From Eutrigla gurnardus (taxonomy: Eukaryota; Chordata; Actinopteri; Perciformes; Triglidae), in assembly GCA_963514095.1 (NCBI GenBank), contig OY741281.1, forward strand, positions 12,516,882-12,580,881: a stretch of DNA of 64,000 nucleotides, given 5' to 3'. The number at the start of each line of letters is the position of its first letter. Position 1 is the stretch's first letter. The position numbers and the translations under genes are program-made. Shown piece after piece: positions 12,410 through 24,800 of this stretch. Below the pieces are notes generated by a model. It did not search any database and was not told the origin of the DNA. It saw only the letters and a program-made list of their open reading frames with translations.

Positions 12410-12690
12410 TAATGAGACGCATATTGTAATGAAAGCGGGGGAACCAATAACCGCCCAGATACGAGCGGGGGCCTCTCAAATTGGGGCGTGAAAGACTTCT
12501 GATGCGTTCTGCACAATGTATAGATTTCTGGCTCTGCAGGGTAAATCATTTGTGTGGCATTCATGAAGCAGGTGTAAAATGACAACTTTTCGGAAAATCC
12601 TCAGCTCTAATAACATTTTACAAGACTTTGGCCACACATTAATGCGCATCAGTGCATCCAGAGCGTATTTTGTAATATCCTGTCTGAGGT
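12410..12690. promoter_or_regulatory. candidate conserved non-coding element
   Basis: Non-repetitive block with ATATTGTAATGAAAGC, GAACCAATAACCGCC, TGCACAATGTATAGATTT and CACATTAATGCGCATC. No coding frame crosses it. Confidence 0.25.
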
Positions 12691-12865
12691 TTATTCACTT
12701 TTTGTTTTCTCTTTCACTTCCATCTATTCATTGAAGCATCGTGATAAGCTCTGCATGTGTATGCCAGGCTACAAATCATTACATACAGTAAGCAGCCAGC
12801 CAGCCATACAGACAGTGAAGGGGCTCACCTGCCCTGTGGCTAAAGACGACTGTAGCTACTGTATC

Positions 12866-12868
<3 letters not shown>

Positions 12869-12914
<46 letters not shown>
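12869..12914. repeat. (CA)23 microsatellite
   Basis: Pure CA run. Confidence 0.95.
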
Positions 12915-12916
<2 letters not shown>

Positions 12917-15169
12917 GACAGAATGTCTCACAGCATGCTTCTCGCCACAAGTACTGTACAGGTAATCTCACTTAATCATCTCAGAGGTCACCGCGAAAGC
13001 GAGGTGGGGTGATAATTGCTGTGCTGAGCCGCAAAAAGTGAAGGATTGCAGGGGAGAGAAAGAGGGAGAGGGAGGACGAGATGAATGGAGGAAGGAGGTA
13101 GAGAGGGAGGATGAGAGAACAGAATAGAGATGTGTGTGAGTGTTACTGCTGGAGGGCAGATTCAGAGCGTACCGGCGCTGCAAGGACAATAGCCGGCCCT
13201 GATGCTTAGACGAGAAATAGGATATTATACCTATGTGACATTATTAAAACTATGTTATTTAGATTTTTTTGTGTCGCTCTGTTATCTATTTCTTTTTTGT
13301 ATATAAGTGCAGTAAAACTCCAGTTAGAAAGGCATAATGAGTAACTATGACAGCCATACCAGGTATGTGAATACGAAAAGCGAGGAAAAATAGAAAGAGA
13401 TACAACGAGAGGCAAGGAGGAAGAAGGATGGAGAGGAGCAGAGCGAGGGAGCGTGACAGCTTCTCTCTCTCCCTCTCCCCCCCGGGGGGCTCGCTGGCCT
13501 CGCTCGGCCGGTGACAGCCGACCAAACAGGTACACTGTGAGATGATTTAAGGCGATAATAACCTCCACTTTGGCGGACGGATGATGCCGCTTGCGTGGCG
13601 GCTGACGCTTAATGAATGAAACATTAGTAAACACGAGTAAAAACATGATTAGAGAGCCCCCCTGCAGACAGCAGGCGGAGAGGAGAGAGAGAGAGAGAGA
13701 AAAGAAGATGAGTACGCAAATGTGTCTCCCCCACCACCCACAGACACACTGCCCTCGCCTCACTCCCGTCATTCTGACTGGATGGGCCAATTCTTTTTTT
13801 TATTCATACTCAGCACTTTTGAATAAAAGATGAAAGAGAGGAAAGGGGACCTCAGGAGTCAAATATGTATCCATGTATATGTGTGTGTGTGTGTGATCTC
13901 TCTTGTCTTCCGGCTGAGTTGCCACTAGACCAGATGATATGTGTACAGCAAGGTGTGCCGCCCGCAGATATGCACAAGCCATACAAAGTGGCTTTATATA
14001 GGCAATGAGACAAAGCTCTCCAGATGCAAGGTGAAAAGAGGCAAGGACTCACTAAAATAGATATGCACTGTCACTGCCCTACCTACCAGCCCGCCTCCGT
14101 TAATGTGTAACGGAGGGACACGCTGGATCACTGTGATCCACGGGCAAGACAATACGGAGTGAGTTAATAAAAACGTCATGCAAGGGACCATAAACAAATA
14201 TCTGTTCATGGCAGGTTTCTTTGGTGCACAACCAGATCAGAACGTTGATGTTAATTAAAACAAGACTGACGTGATTGATGCTTCTTTACAGAATTAATTT
14301 GTATGATTCTTTGCTGCATCACCGTGTCACGGCATCGCACACCCGCATGCACAAAACACACAGTAACCTCAATGCCTCCTCCAACACGGAGGGGCACGTC
14401 CACAGAAGAGCAAACTATAAACTGCAACCTGGCTCGGTGCACAGCAAGGTCGGCAGAAACAGCAGTTTACTGTCACCGAGGGGAAAACGCTGGAGCGATA
14501 TCGTCGGCTAATAACACTAAATAGGACAACAGCAAGTCAGAGGGGACGCAAATAGAGGAAGTGCTCACTCACCTATTTCTAATCGCGGACATGTCTTTGG
14601 CAGAGACGGAGGGACACGCAAGGACACACAAACAGGCCAGACCTATCTTTGACTCTGGGAGGGACGGTAAAAACAAACAAGGGCAGAGAGGAGAGAGGGT
14701 GTGTAGCAGAGTTTGGTAGACAAGGAGTGGAAGTGGTGAAAGTAAGGAAAAACTATTCCCATAAATGTAAAAATGTAAAAGTAGAGGTGATAAAATGTGG
14801 ACTTCAATCATTATAGATGCATATTTTAGATAACTATAGCTTTAGGTCTGTTTTCATGTTGATAATAATTAGTGTCAAAAAGAGAGTAAATGCACTAATA
14901 TGCCAGATACACCTAATATGGTATTATTTATGGGTTTTAGGGGTTCAATCCTCATATGATCGACCCCAAAATGTCAAGGGGGCTCTTTGGTTATACAGAC
15001 ATATTGGAGACTGATGTAAAAGTCTCAAGTTAAGCTGAATTAGCATCAAATCCATTAATAACATCAAAGATGAAAGATAAATTCCCACCGAACATCGATG
15101 GTTACCATAATGTTCATATGTATAACACAGTGTGACTTCAGAGTCAAATTAAGTTCACTGGGCTAAATT

Positions 15170-15435
15170 ATGCCAGGCTGGATTTACCCATTTATATGAC
15201 TCTTTTTATGGCTGATTCAAAGCCGCCTAGCTAATCAACGCTCTATTACAAAGCTTCTCCATGGCGGCAGTTTGATTGGCTTCAATTTACATAATGGTGG
15301 AACGCTGAGAAAGTGAGGCCTCAACTGCTTTCCATTTCTCCGCCGAGCCGATTAGATAGGTTTATGGATTTGAAACATGTGCGAGGCATTGATTTTATTT
15401 ATTTCATTATTCATTCATTGGTCTATTGCACCCGG
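15170..15435. promoter_or_regulatory. candidate conserved non-coding element
   Basis: Complex, repeat-free sequence with TTTATATGACTCTTTTTATG, GCCTAGCTAATCAACGC, CAATTTACATAATGG, GCCGATTAGATAGG and TTGATTTTATTTATTTC. ATTA and forkhead-type words are dense. Confidence 0.3.
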
Positions 15436-15774
15436 GAACAAGCAAGTTGTCGGTCTGTGACAATCATGAGGGGAACATTTCTCCCGTCCTGGACTCTGCT
15501 TAGTGCCGAAAATCCAATTTGTGTTTGGAATGAGAAAAACTGTTTCATCTGCAGGTGCAGACCTCTGAAAGTGACACGGAAACACATATGCACAAGCATA
15601 GGGATGTTATCGCCTAGGTTGTATATTTAAATGAGCAACATTGCTGACAAACTATAAATGTAAAGGACTACAATCTAATCATTTCTTAGTCCCTCCCTTT
15701 CTGACTTATCGTTCTTGTTTTTCCACACTTCAGATTCATTTGATTTGTCTGTATTGATCTTGTGATGAATCGTA

Positions 15775-16025
15775 ACTATGTCATGCTGAGAAACTTGAGT
15801 TGGAACAAGAATTGAACCATGCCCATAGTTGTATGTGACGCACCAGGCTTTCAACTCACTCCAATGTAAACGCTGCCGCAGCAAACATTGACGGCAAGAG
15901 CAAGCAACATAGTATAACGTGAGGCTGCCTTTGGTGTATGGGTCATCAAACACAGGACTTTAACCCAGGAGACTGGTGTTCATGTCTCGTGCACCAGAGT
16001 TGTAAGTCACATGAGTTGCTACTCA
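15775..16025 (-). repeat. degenerate fish interspersed repeat (GGTCTCCTGGG-type)
   Basis: On the - strand the segment carries CACGAGACATGAACACCAGT and CTCCTGGGTTAAAGTCCTGT, then GTTTGATGACCCATACACC. This is the diagnostic part of a dispersed repeat common in teleosts. It may be tRNA-derived, since a GTTCATGTC word resembles a decayed B box on the + strand, but that is inference. Microsatellites are absent from it. Confidence 0.5.
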
Positions 16026-16350
16026 CATTTCTAGCTTGTCACTCAGTAGTGGAGTGAGTCATTAGTCAATATTCCCAATATTTGACAAGTTGGGAATGAG
16101 GAAGCATTGTGTTGGCTGCACTCAGGCAGCATTGCTTCAAGCTAAATGCTTATATCAGCAGGCTAAAATGCTCATAATGACAATCCAAACATGCTGAACT
16201 TAAGCAGGTTTATCAAGATAACCATCTTAGTTAATATAATAGTTTTTATATAATATTTTCCAATCAATACACCCAACTTTTCCTGGGTTTAGGCCAATTC
16301 ATGTGAGAGATTTTGACATATTCCATAGGCTAAGTGAAAACTTTTACTTG

Positions 16351-16510
16351 CTGGTGGCACTAGAGGCAAAGCCAGAAGAACACTGACGTTTTTAGGGTTC
16401 ATCCTTTGGGGACCATAAATGTCTGTACCGATTTTAATGGCAATTTTCTGTCCGTACCAAAGTGGCATTGCCATCCTTAGATTAATGTAGTTAGCATGGC
16501 TAAAAGGCCA
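16351..16510 (+). repeat. degenerate copy of a widespread percomorph repeat
   Basis: In order: CTGGTGGCACTAGAGG, GGTTCATCCTTTGGGGACCA, TAAATGTCTGTACC, TTTTAATGGCAATTTT, ACCAAAGTGG, CATTGCCATCC and GTTAGCATGGCTAAAA. This is the word order of a repeat I recall as abundant in perch-like fish, where the usual forms are CTGGGGACCATGAATGTCTG and GCTAGCATGGCTAAAA. The class is unknown to me. Confidence 0.6.
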
Positions 16511-16866
16511 GAGTTCCCTGTCCACCTGTGCTAACAGAAGATTTTAAAAATACATTTTCACATTCAAGTATCCACCATTTGATCACTATAAGGGTGTAAA
16601 ATCAAATTAGAAACCAAAGAAAACACAAGTATGGTCTAACAACAGGTTGAACTACACTACTTTGCCATTGTAATATGCCTTTTCAGCCATACAGCAATTG
16701 AGAAATAAGATAAGGTGCAGTTGCTCCTGTTGCAGTCGGCCTTTTTGTGCAAGATATGGGTTTCTATTCTGTACCAGCTGCTACCACAGTGTATATTGTG
16801 GACCTGTAAAGAAAACTGGGTTTGAGAGATAATATATCAATAACACAGCAGTCTAAACATAAAATA

Positions 16867-16868
<2 letters not shown>

Positions 16869-16962
<94 letters not shown>
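16869..16962. repeat. (GT)47 microsatellite
   Basis: Pure 94-bp GT run. An opposed (CA)n array lies 128 bp downstream. Confidence 0.95.
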
Positions 16963-16965
<3 letters not shown>

Positions 16966-17087
16966 TGGCTGCCAGAGGCACCCCAGCAGGAATCTCTGCA
17001 GTCAAATGATTTCCCATTCCCTTTTCTCCTTGGCTGCCTAAGCCGCCATTTACAAAGAGCACCAACAGAGGATGGTCATACGTGCCT

Positions 17088-17090
<3 letters not shown>

Positions 17091-17130
<40 letters not shown>
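17091..17130. repeat. (AC)20 microsatellite
   Basis: Pure run followed by GCGCGGGC and more CA. Confidence 0.95.
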
Positions 17131-17132
<2 letters not shown>

Positions 17133-19382
17133 GCGGGCACACACACATATCTCATGCACAAAACCAGCTTACACACACATGCCATGTCAAAGCCTCAGTT
17201 GTCTTTGAGTGTATTGTCAGAAGCCTTGTGGCAGTCAATCCACAGATTAATAAATAAACAAATGAAATTAAGCAAATTGAGCCATTAAGACACAGTCACA
17301 AAATTATAATAAAAGTAATAACTTTTATCATCATAACGAATCATCTGTCAAACGACGTGGTCGTTGGCTCCCTCATCCAACATGAACATAGACCTTTATA
17401 TATCTTTTCAACCCATTTAGCTGTTTGTTTAAAGTGTTTAAATCTTTTTCATTAGGATCTCCTTTTCCCTTTAGCGCATACACGTGCACACACACACACA
17501 CACATGCACACACACAGCATCAAAGAGCGAAGCCCCATAATGCAGCACCTCTCCTTTGGTCTCTGCCTCATGAGCAAGCCTGAAAGTCAAGTGGTGGAGG
17601 ATATTAAAACAGGAGAAGAAGAGCAAGAAGATCAAATTCCTCCAGAGCAGCAAAGCTGGGGGCGCAAAACACCGATGTGTTTCCCCTCTTCCTCCCTCTC
17701 ATCTGACGCCACATGAAGCCCGGCGCAGGTAACTGCACTTTTTAATGATGCCATTTGCCTAATGCCTTCTTGAGGTTGTCAATCTGTCTCACATTATCCC
17801 TCATCTCGCCTGTCTCGCTGTATCACCCGCACCGCCTGACTCCAGCACACCAAAGAGCAAAGAGCCTCGCCTGAAACATCGCTGCAGCGGCCCATTAGGA
17901 GCATCCCCCAGACTAATTGGTGGGGGAGACACCACGCCAAAGACGAGGAGGAAACAACAACAGGCAACAACAAAAACAGGGGAGAAGAGGACGGTGATGG
18001 GCATATCTTTTATCCTGCGTCTTCCCCAACTTCCTCTTTCTGCTGATCCGGGAGGTTCCAGCACGGAACAAATTGGGATGAGGGAAGGAAGTTAAAGGGG
18101 GAAATCTGTTAAGCCATACGTTGACAGCTCATGTTGGAGCTCTCTCTGTTGCCTTCTGCTGCCATCATGCTGCTCCTGTCCTTGTCAATCTCCCCTGTAC
18201 CCTCACACTTTGTCTTAACCTCTCTCCGTCTATCTGCTCTGGGCTCTCCACCCTCGTCTGACGCCACTTCTCCCTCATCACATCCCTGGAAGGTGTCTAC
18301 TCTCAAACGCGCCGTCCGTTGCCTCATATCTACCTTTTAAGTGATGCAACGCCGGGACAAGTCATCTGACAGCGGGGTAGCGTTCCTTACCAAAGATAAT
18401 TGGTGATACTGTGCAACACATGCATTTTATGAGACGTGTATCCAAATATTGCCACGCAAGCACGTCTTTTTCTTTAGTGCAACGTTAGCATTGCCTGTCA
18501 ATATGGAGAAGTCAAAAGTGGAGAAAATCAACAAGGAAAACCAGACACTACGCAAAGTTATAGAAAGTTATTTCTTCATTTCTGCACCTTGAACACTCAC
18601 ATACCTCTCTACCATAAACACACGTACACACCTTTTCATCCGATCACACGCAAACACACACATCTCCGGCACACGTTTCCCAACAGAGGCTTTTTATGAC
18701 AGGGCCGGGTGACATGAAGTCCGCTGGATGAATAGTTTGATAGCCCCAGGCGGGCGAGGGGAAAAGGATAGGCCGTAAATAGGATTGAAGTTTAAATGGA
18801 ATAATGCAGCCTGGAAAAGAGCTAGGGCCCCGGAGTGGGGGGCAAACCCAGAGGTAACACAGAGGTGACGAGTTCGCCTGGAGAACGACCGGAGCAATAA
18901 TAAAGACTTCTTTTTTTGGATGGATGAGAAGTGAGAAGAACGGGGTGTTTGAGACAAAGTGGGAATATGATATGATGGCGCGGACAGGAGTGCAGATGAG
19001 GAATGTTGGTTTAGTTCTACCTGAACTGAAACTAGTGCCATGTAGGGATCACTGCAGATGGGAAATGGACAAAGGAAAATGACTGTAGCATAACTAACAT
19101 GTTTTGAAAGAGGGAAGGGAAGGGTGTCCTTTGGAGCTGATGAGTGGACAGCCGGGCGTTGGAGTACGTGAGTGATCCCAGTAGGCCCACATTAAGAACA
19201 GAGCACTGCCTTCGTTACGAGTCATTAGACAGCCTTAAAGCTGATGGCACGGGCAGCGAGAAGATTAATAAGTATGCAACAAGAAGGCCATTTGCACGAT
19301 GTTTGCGTAACACTCTCACACATTATGCTGTGTGCTTGATAACGCAATCAACTGAAGAGTCCCTCCTCTTCCGGGTGCCCCC

Positions 19383-19744
19383 CATGGGACCTTATTTCCA
19401 TTTTCTTTCAAAAATATCTACGGTTAAGAGACAGCCGTTTTATTGTTCCTGTTTCAACCGTGGCCTGAATTACACATCATTTTGCACGTCAGGTTGATGG
19501 GTTAGGGTTACGATATACACGATACACGATAGCTATGTTTCAAGCACAAATGTGATGTTATCTCACCTGATGTGTTTCTAGGTCTGGAAGCAAAAGAACA
19601 AGCGAGATCCGTTGCTTATGTGGGTACACGAAACACACAGGTATCCGGGCTTCAGCAAGATATGTCACTTATGCATCTGCCTTCCAATAATGTGTTTTTA
19701 GCCTTTAACAACCGTACGTATTTTTCCCAAAATAAGGTCCCATG
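19383..19744. mobile_element. candidate MITE with 15-bp perfect inverted ends
   Basis: CATGGGACCTTATTT at 19383-19397 is repeated exactly as its reverse complement at 19730-19744, 332 bp apart. The interior has no coding capacity and includes a short GGGTTAGGGTTACGAT stretch. Perfect terminal inverted repeats around a 362-bp non-coding core are typical of a non-autonomous DNA element. No target-site duplication is obvious at the immediate flanks. Confidence 0.55.
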
Positions 19745-20128
19745 TTGGTCCACAGGAAGGTGAGGGTCTCTATATCGAATGCAATAATTGTGGTATGTGC
19801 CCCTTTATAATGTACCTTGCATTGGATGAATGTATCAGAAAATGACTAGTCCTGGGTGCAGGGTAACCAGATAGGGTAATAAAACACAGGCAGCGCAATG
19901 ATTTTGTATTTTACAACAAATTATTTTCAGTACTTCAATGAAATAACCATCTTTGTCTGATTGTAGCAATTGTTGCAGCTTTATTTTTCTTTTGCGCAAC
20001 AGCTAGAAACAAAACAAATGATGTACTATATGGACCTTACCTTGTAGACTCACTAATCTAGATCTTAGCCATCTTTCCTGTGCACTCTCTCCCACTTACA
20101 TCAATAAATAGCAAGCATAAAAATCATT

Positions 20129-20314
20129 ATGCCTGATCCCCCAACAACTGCAGCTTGGGATAAGCTTCACAGTAAATTAGCTACAATTAGCGCTGCAGCA
20201 GACATCGACAAGACCATCCCCCGAATGCTATTAAATGCCCAACCAATCATATCTGAGTTAGTACAGTCCACTGGATCATTTCTCAAATCAATGATCTCAG
20301 TAAGTGCTCAGTAA
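20129..20314 (+). other. short protein-like open frame of unknown status
   Basis: A 61-codon ATG frame (MPDPPTTAAWDKLHSKLATI, then SAAADIDKTIPRMLLNAQP) has balanced amino-acid use and contains a consensus GTAAGT donor 12 bp before its stop. No acceptor or partner exon was found and the protein is not recognised. It may be a conserved non-coding block or a decayed exon. Confidence 0.2.
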
Positions 20315-20859
20315 AAAGGCCTCCTATGCCTGATCAGCTGGATGTGGACAATTAGATTGGAGTTAGGGGACAGCCTTGATTAGCACTTTGCTCCAGGGCA
20401 ATGCAGTCATTTACTATGCAGCGCTGCACCACGGCACCTTGGTACATACTGACAGCGGCAACTTCAACGTGCTGGCATGCAGGTTAAATGTGTTTTATTT
20501 AAGTTATCGCCTTACTTTAAGAACCTTCAAAGGAAATTTGTTCTAGGATTTCTTTAAAATTTGTGTAGCTTCGTGTAGCGTTCTTCTCGAGTACTTGGTT
20601 TTCAACCGTAGTGTTTGTGGAGCTGTCAAATTGATGCTAGAAAACCAAACAAGCCAAAATCTAGCCTGAAATGTCTACGTCATGCAGTTTCAGGCAATAT
20701 GAAAAGGAATGCTTGCACTGAATTATGACCAACCTCAGCTTACATTTGACTCGTTTTTAGTGTAGCGTGTCACCCACATTTCGTTTTCCTCAGATCCCAG
20801 CTTTGTTAAAGTAATGTAGACCTTTTTCCCCCAACTCGTTATCAGTTTATGTTGTGGTG

Positions 20860-21130
20860 CAGGGACTTGTGCAGCACACGGGAACCAAAGGCAGACTCAG
20901 ACATGCCAAAACAAGGAAAATGTTTTAATTAAGCAAAAAAGCTTACACATTGAAAGGTCCAAAACACAGGCAGAGTAAGCAGACACATATACATTAATCT
21001 CACTATGTAGGCGACTTAATGCACAAAGAAACGTGGGAGAAAAGGAGGGACAGGTGACGGCAGGGAAGACAACAAGCTAGACTTTCAAACTAAAGCAGGA
21101 AACGAACTACCTAAGGGTTCGTGACACTTT
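20860..21130. repeat. probable degenerate interspersed repeat
   Basis: The segment has the form of a dispersed fish element: AAAACAAGGAAAATGTTTTA, CCAAAACACAGGCAGAGTAA, GGACAGGTGACGGCAGGGAA and GCAGGAAACGAACTACC, then GTGACACTTT. Assignment rests on remembered wording and is tentative. Confidence 0.35.
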
Positions 21131-22823
21131 ACCATCAAAATAGACTAAACAATACGTACCTCTTATTCAACATGGTATTAGTCTTGCATATATTTAACTA
21201 CAATAATGTACTATAAACAGCACTCATACATTTAAAAAAAAACCTGAAAATGTTAGCTTGTATCACTCGTGTATTGCAGGGTGATGCCTCTGCACTACAC
21301 TGTGCTCACTCGCCCATGTCACCCGCTGCCACCAGGTAATAGTTCTGCTGCCCAAGCAGCATCAGCCAGTCCTCACCTCCATGAAATTAAGCATAAAACA
21401 TTAATAGAGGCAGATTAGGTCTTAAAACCGGACTAATGTAGCATGAAATGCTGCGGCCATGCTCTAGCGATCAGAAGCTCTGCGGACTGACCTATTTTAT
21501 AACCTGCTGCGTCTGAAGCCTTTATGTTCTTGATGCGACACACATATGTTCACGTACACACGTGGGAATACAGAACGTATTATCTTATATGTCTTTTTCA
21601 TGAACATGTATACAAACACCCTGCAAACACATCTCCCTGGGTGCACACACAGCACAAACATAGCAGACATCAATCGAACATTAGGTTTTTGCAGCTTTAT
21701 TCATGTGTCAGGAGAATTATTGAGTATTTGTGAAAATAGGAGACAGAAGAATGACTCAAATATTTACATTTCAAGAATGGCAAGGACATGGACTGAGTAA
21801 TATTTACCCATCAGGTGGTTTGTTGGTTGGAAACGGGCATCTTTTCCACCGAGGAAGGCCTTCAGTAACGTTATATGCTCTTCTTTTAATGTAGATATAG
21901 TAGTGAATAGAAGTGATGCTATTACAAGATGGATTTTGATGTGATACGTGATACGTGATGCATGATATAGCATGAATCGGCCTGCCATGCAGGGTAAGCC
22001 GACATAGGAACACAAGAAAGTTCATACTAGAAGATACATTATTGGAACAGACCCTGTGTATGTTAGGTAAAATCGACGAAACTGTCTGCTTCGTATGTAA
22101 GAAGTCATGGTGAAATGAATTGGAAAAGACTCCGGATGCTCTAAAGGGGAACCGTTAGACTAAAAAAGGTCAAGGGTTTTGTTGATTTGGATGTTTTTAT
22201 TTGTCAAGTGGATGTTTACTGTGCTTCACTTTGGAGAGCGGAGTCTGCCCCATGAAGGGAAAGCAAACAGAGACAGATAGGCAGTGAAGCAGCACTGTCG
22301 GATGTTGCTGTTTATGCACCCCATCACGCACACACCAAACACACACACACAGACACAACGGTGACACACACACACACCCTCAGCAGCAGACAGCAGGGCC
22401 CTGTCTCTGATCACGGCGGAGCATGGATCTGCAGCGTGGTGAGAGCAAACGATTTGAGGCATATGTCAAGTCCTTGTGGATTCAAAACAAAGCACTGTCA
22501 AGAACGTTCTGCCTTGGCTGGGCAGCCTGCTCCCTGCTCTGCTGTGCTCGGCATGCGGCGGGCGATACAATCCTCCAAGTCCAAGACGAAAGCCGTCATC
22601 GTCCTTTCACATCGGTCTGTTCTTTGCCCCTGCAGACTGCTGTAGACTCCGTGTGTGCTGCTCCCATCTGAGCGGCCGCCGCAGATTTGCCTGCGAGGCT
22701 TAGAGAGGGGGCCACGACACCCAGGAGACTGAGTCCATTCACATTACCCACTGTGGGAGAAGCTGCACGGCGAGCCGGGGACGGGAGAGAGGGAGGAAGG
22801 GAGAGAAGAGGACGTGGAGGAAG

Positions 22824-22826
<3 letters not shown>

Positions 22827-22889
<63 letters not shown>
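22827..22889. repeat. (GT)n microsatellite
   Basis: Pure GT run in a GC-rich, purine-rich neighbourhood. Confidence 0.95.
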
Positions 22890-22891
<2 letters not shown>

Positions 22892-23274
22892 AAGAAAGGC
22901 GTATAGAAGTTGCCGGAGCACAAAGACTGTGAAAGGTTTCTAAAACAACTTGAGTCTCTCGGGAGAAAACCTTTTCTGATGCATGCTGGATATGCTACTG
23001 AAAACGTTAATATTTTAATCAGGAAGCAAACTCAAGCTAACAAATGTTTGTGTTGAAGATGATGTCTATTCTCAGCTATTCTCAGCTAAGCTGGAGGCAG
23101 CACCTTATTTACCGTACAGAGCATTATCACCCCTTTACTCTAAACCTGCGTATTCCCCAAAGTGACGAACTATTCCTTTATTTTCTGCTCCGCTTTAGGA
23201 AGCCTATTAATGCATTTACAGGAATTATTTAATGGATCAGGCTAAGAAACGTTTCTCTTTTACTCCCTATCTAA

Positions 23275-23560
23275 TTATATTCAGATAAAATAAGCTGAAG
23301 AGACACATTCATTATTACAATCAAATAGCATGGAAAACATCACATATGAGGGGGGATGAAAATGCAATTTATGCTGCAATTAGCAGCGACCAAAAAATAT
23401 GATGGATTAAGAGATGCGGGCCCTATTAACGGCATTCTCTCTCTGTTTGGATCATAATGACAGTGGGCTGCTTAAATTAAAGAGCCCTCTGATTAAAGGG
23501 AATTAAATAATCTCTAATTGCAGTATCATAATAGTCTTTACGTCTAATTCAATTATCGAC
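23275..23560. promoter_or_regulatory. candidate conserved non-coding element (strong by eye)
   Basis: Repeat-free block with TTCATTATTACAATC, GCAATTTATGCTGCAATTAG, GGATCATAATGACAG, TGATTAAAGGGAATTAAATA and CTCTAATTGCAGTATCATAA. The many ATTA/AATTA cores and TGATTAAAG Sox/Lef-like words fit a developmental enhancer. Confidence 0.35.
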
Positions 23561-24465
23561 ACAAGTGGTGTAAAAAGTGGAGAAGAGGGGGGAAAGGAAT
23601 CTCATTGAGCATGCAGTGCCATGTCAAATGAGTCTCCCCATTATCCAGAGTCAGAAAGTATTTCCAGCATGCCCCTGTTAAAAAACAAATTGGAAAAAAG
23701 AGCCCTTTTTTGGGTCTTGTTTGCTCCGGGGCAGTGTTAGACTCTAGCCTTGTAGGTAGCTTGCTAACCTCAATCATCATAATCCAACATAAGCAAATAC
23801 GCAGTTACTCCATATGATATTGTAAGATATGAGTCAACGTTATTTCCCTTATGGATACAAATCCATCCATGTGTATTTGCTCTCATCTGTCACTCCATTT
23901 TAACTGGTATGAACACACGTGTTAGGAGAGAAAGAAAATCTCGAGCATGTAAATATATATCATTTTTTTTAATGTCAAGCTGAAACGACATTTCAAGAGT
24001 ATCTATCTTCTGTATGGTGTCGTGTGTCAGAGTGAGACAGGATCGCAGGCAGGACATTTGATTTGAAGCTTGAAAGAGCCAAATTTGCAGATTGATTGAT
24101 GGATGTCATGATATGTTTCAAATTGTTCGGTACTAACTGATGGAAGCATGCATCAAATTTTGTTTTCCGAGAAGAAAAAGATGTTGGATTTTGAGTTTTT
24201 TTAAATAAGAGGACATTTATTTTTGTAATTCTTTTGGTCATATGTTGATAAATCTATATATAAATCTAAATATGAGCAGGGATGTGATCTAAAAGGGTTA
24301 AAGGGGCATTTTTCATTTCAGCTTTCAACGTTAAGGAAACAAATTTATATAGCAACTAATTCTACTCCTCTTTTTAAAGTATATGAATTACAATAAACGT
24401 TTTAATTGTAAGTCTGAAATGAAACATAACTGAGACCATAAATGATATTGAAGGATTCTGTTACG

Positions 24466-24488
24466 CCCCCCCCCCCCCCCCCCCCCCC
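24466..24488. repeat. poly-C run (23)
   Basis: Uninterrupted C homopolymer. Confidence 0.95.
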
Positions 24489-24742
24489 AAACATGATGGA
24501 TGGTTTTTCTTTGCTCCCCACAGGGATACGTATAATGGAGTTAAAACAGGGGTTGTTGAGCTCCATATAGACCTCTTAGAAAATGACTCTCATAATCCTT
24601 CACAGCAGGCAGGAAGGATCCACTCCGTGTGGACTTGTCGCTCCCTGAACCAACATGGCCGCCCAGACTTTCTCCGTTAAATAATCGGTCTGCATTTTCC
24701 AGCAGACTTATAAATGATCTTCTGTCGGTCAGGCAGATGTAT

Positions 24743-24743
<1 letters not shown>

Positions 24744-24797
<54 letters not shown>
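24744..24797. repeat. (CA)27 microsatellite
   Basis: Pure CA run. Confidence 0.95.

Positions 24798-24800
<3 letters not shown>

Larger units (their letters stand above)
10141..15774. other. intergenic desert with candidate conserved blocks
   Basis: Unique sequence with small (CA)n at 10526-10560. A 77-codon frame from the ATG at 12179 has a signal-like leucine-rich start but no recognised homology. Purine-rich AGAGGGAG tracts occur at 13040-13115 and 13675-13705. Confidence 0.5.
16511..19382. other. intergenic desert, no gene seen
   Basis: Contains the opposed GT and CA arrays at 16869 and 17091 and a small CA run at 17488-17516. The rest is unique sequence, with short leucine-rich frames around 18131-18340 that I do not regard as coding. 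Confidence 0.55.

Noticed and set aside
12179..12412. ATG frame of 77 codons with a leucine-rich, signal-like start
   Set aside because: No recognised homology and no splice context. It lies in GC-rich sequence where chance frames are common.
14935..14960. GGGGTTCAATCCTC word considered as a tRNA or SINE B box
   Set aside because: No A box at the right distance and no cloverleaf or SINE body around it.
19500..19520. GGGTTAGGGTTACG as an interstitial telomere repeat
   Set aside because: Only about two units are present, inside the candidate MITE.
22423..22671. 82-codon frame beginning MDLQRGESKRFEAYVKSLW
   Set aside because: The start looks protein-like, but three overlapping frames are equally open in this GC-rich stretch and nothing is recognised.
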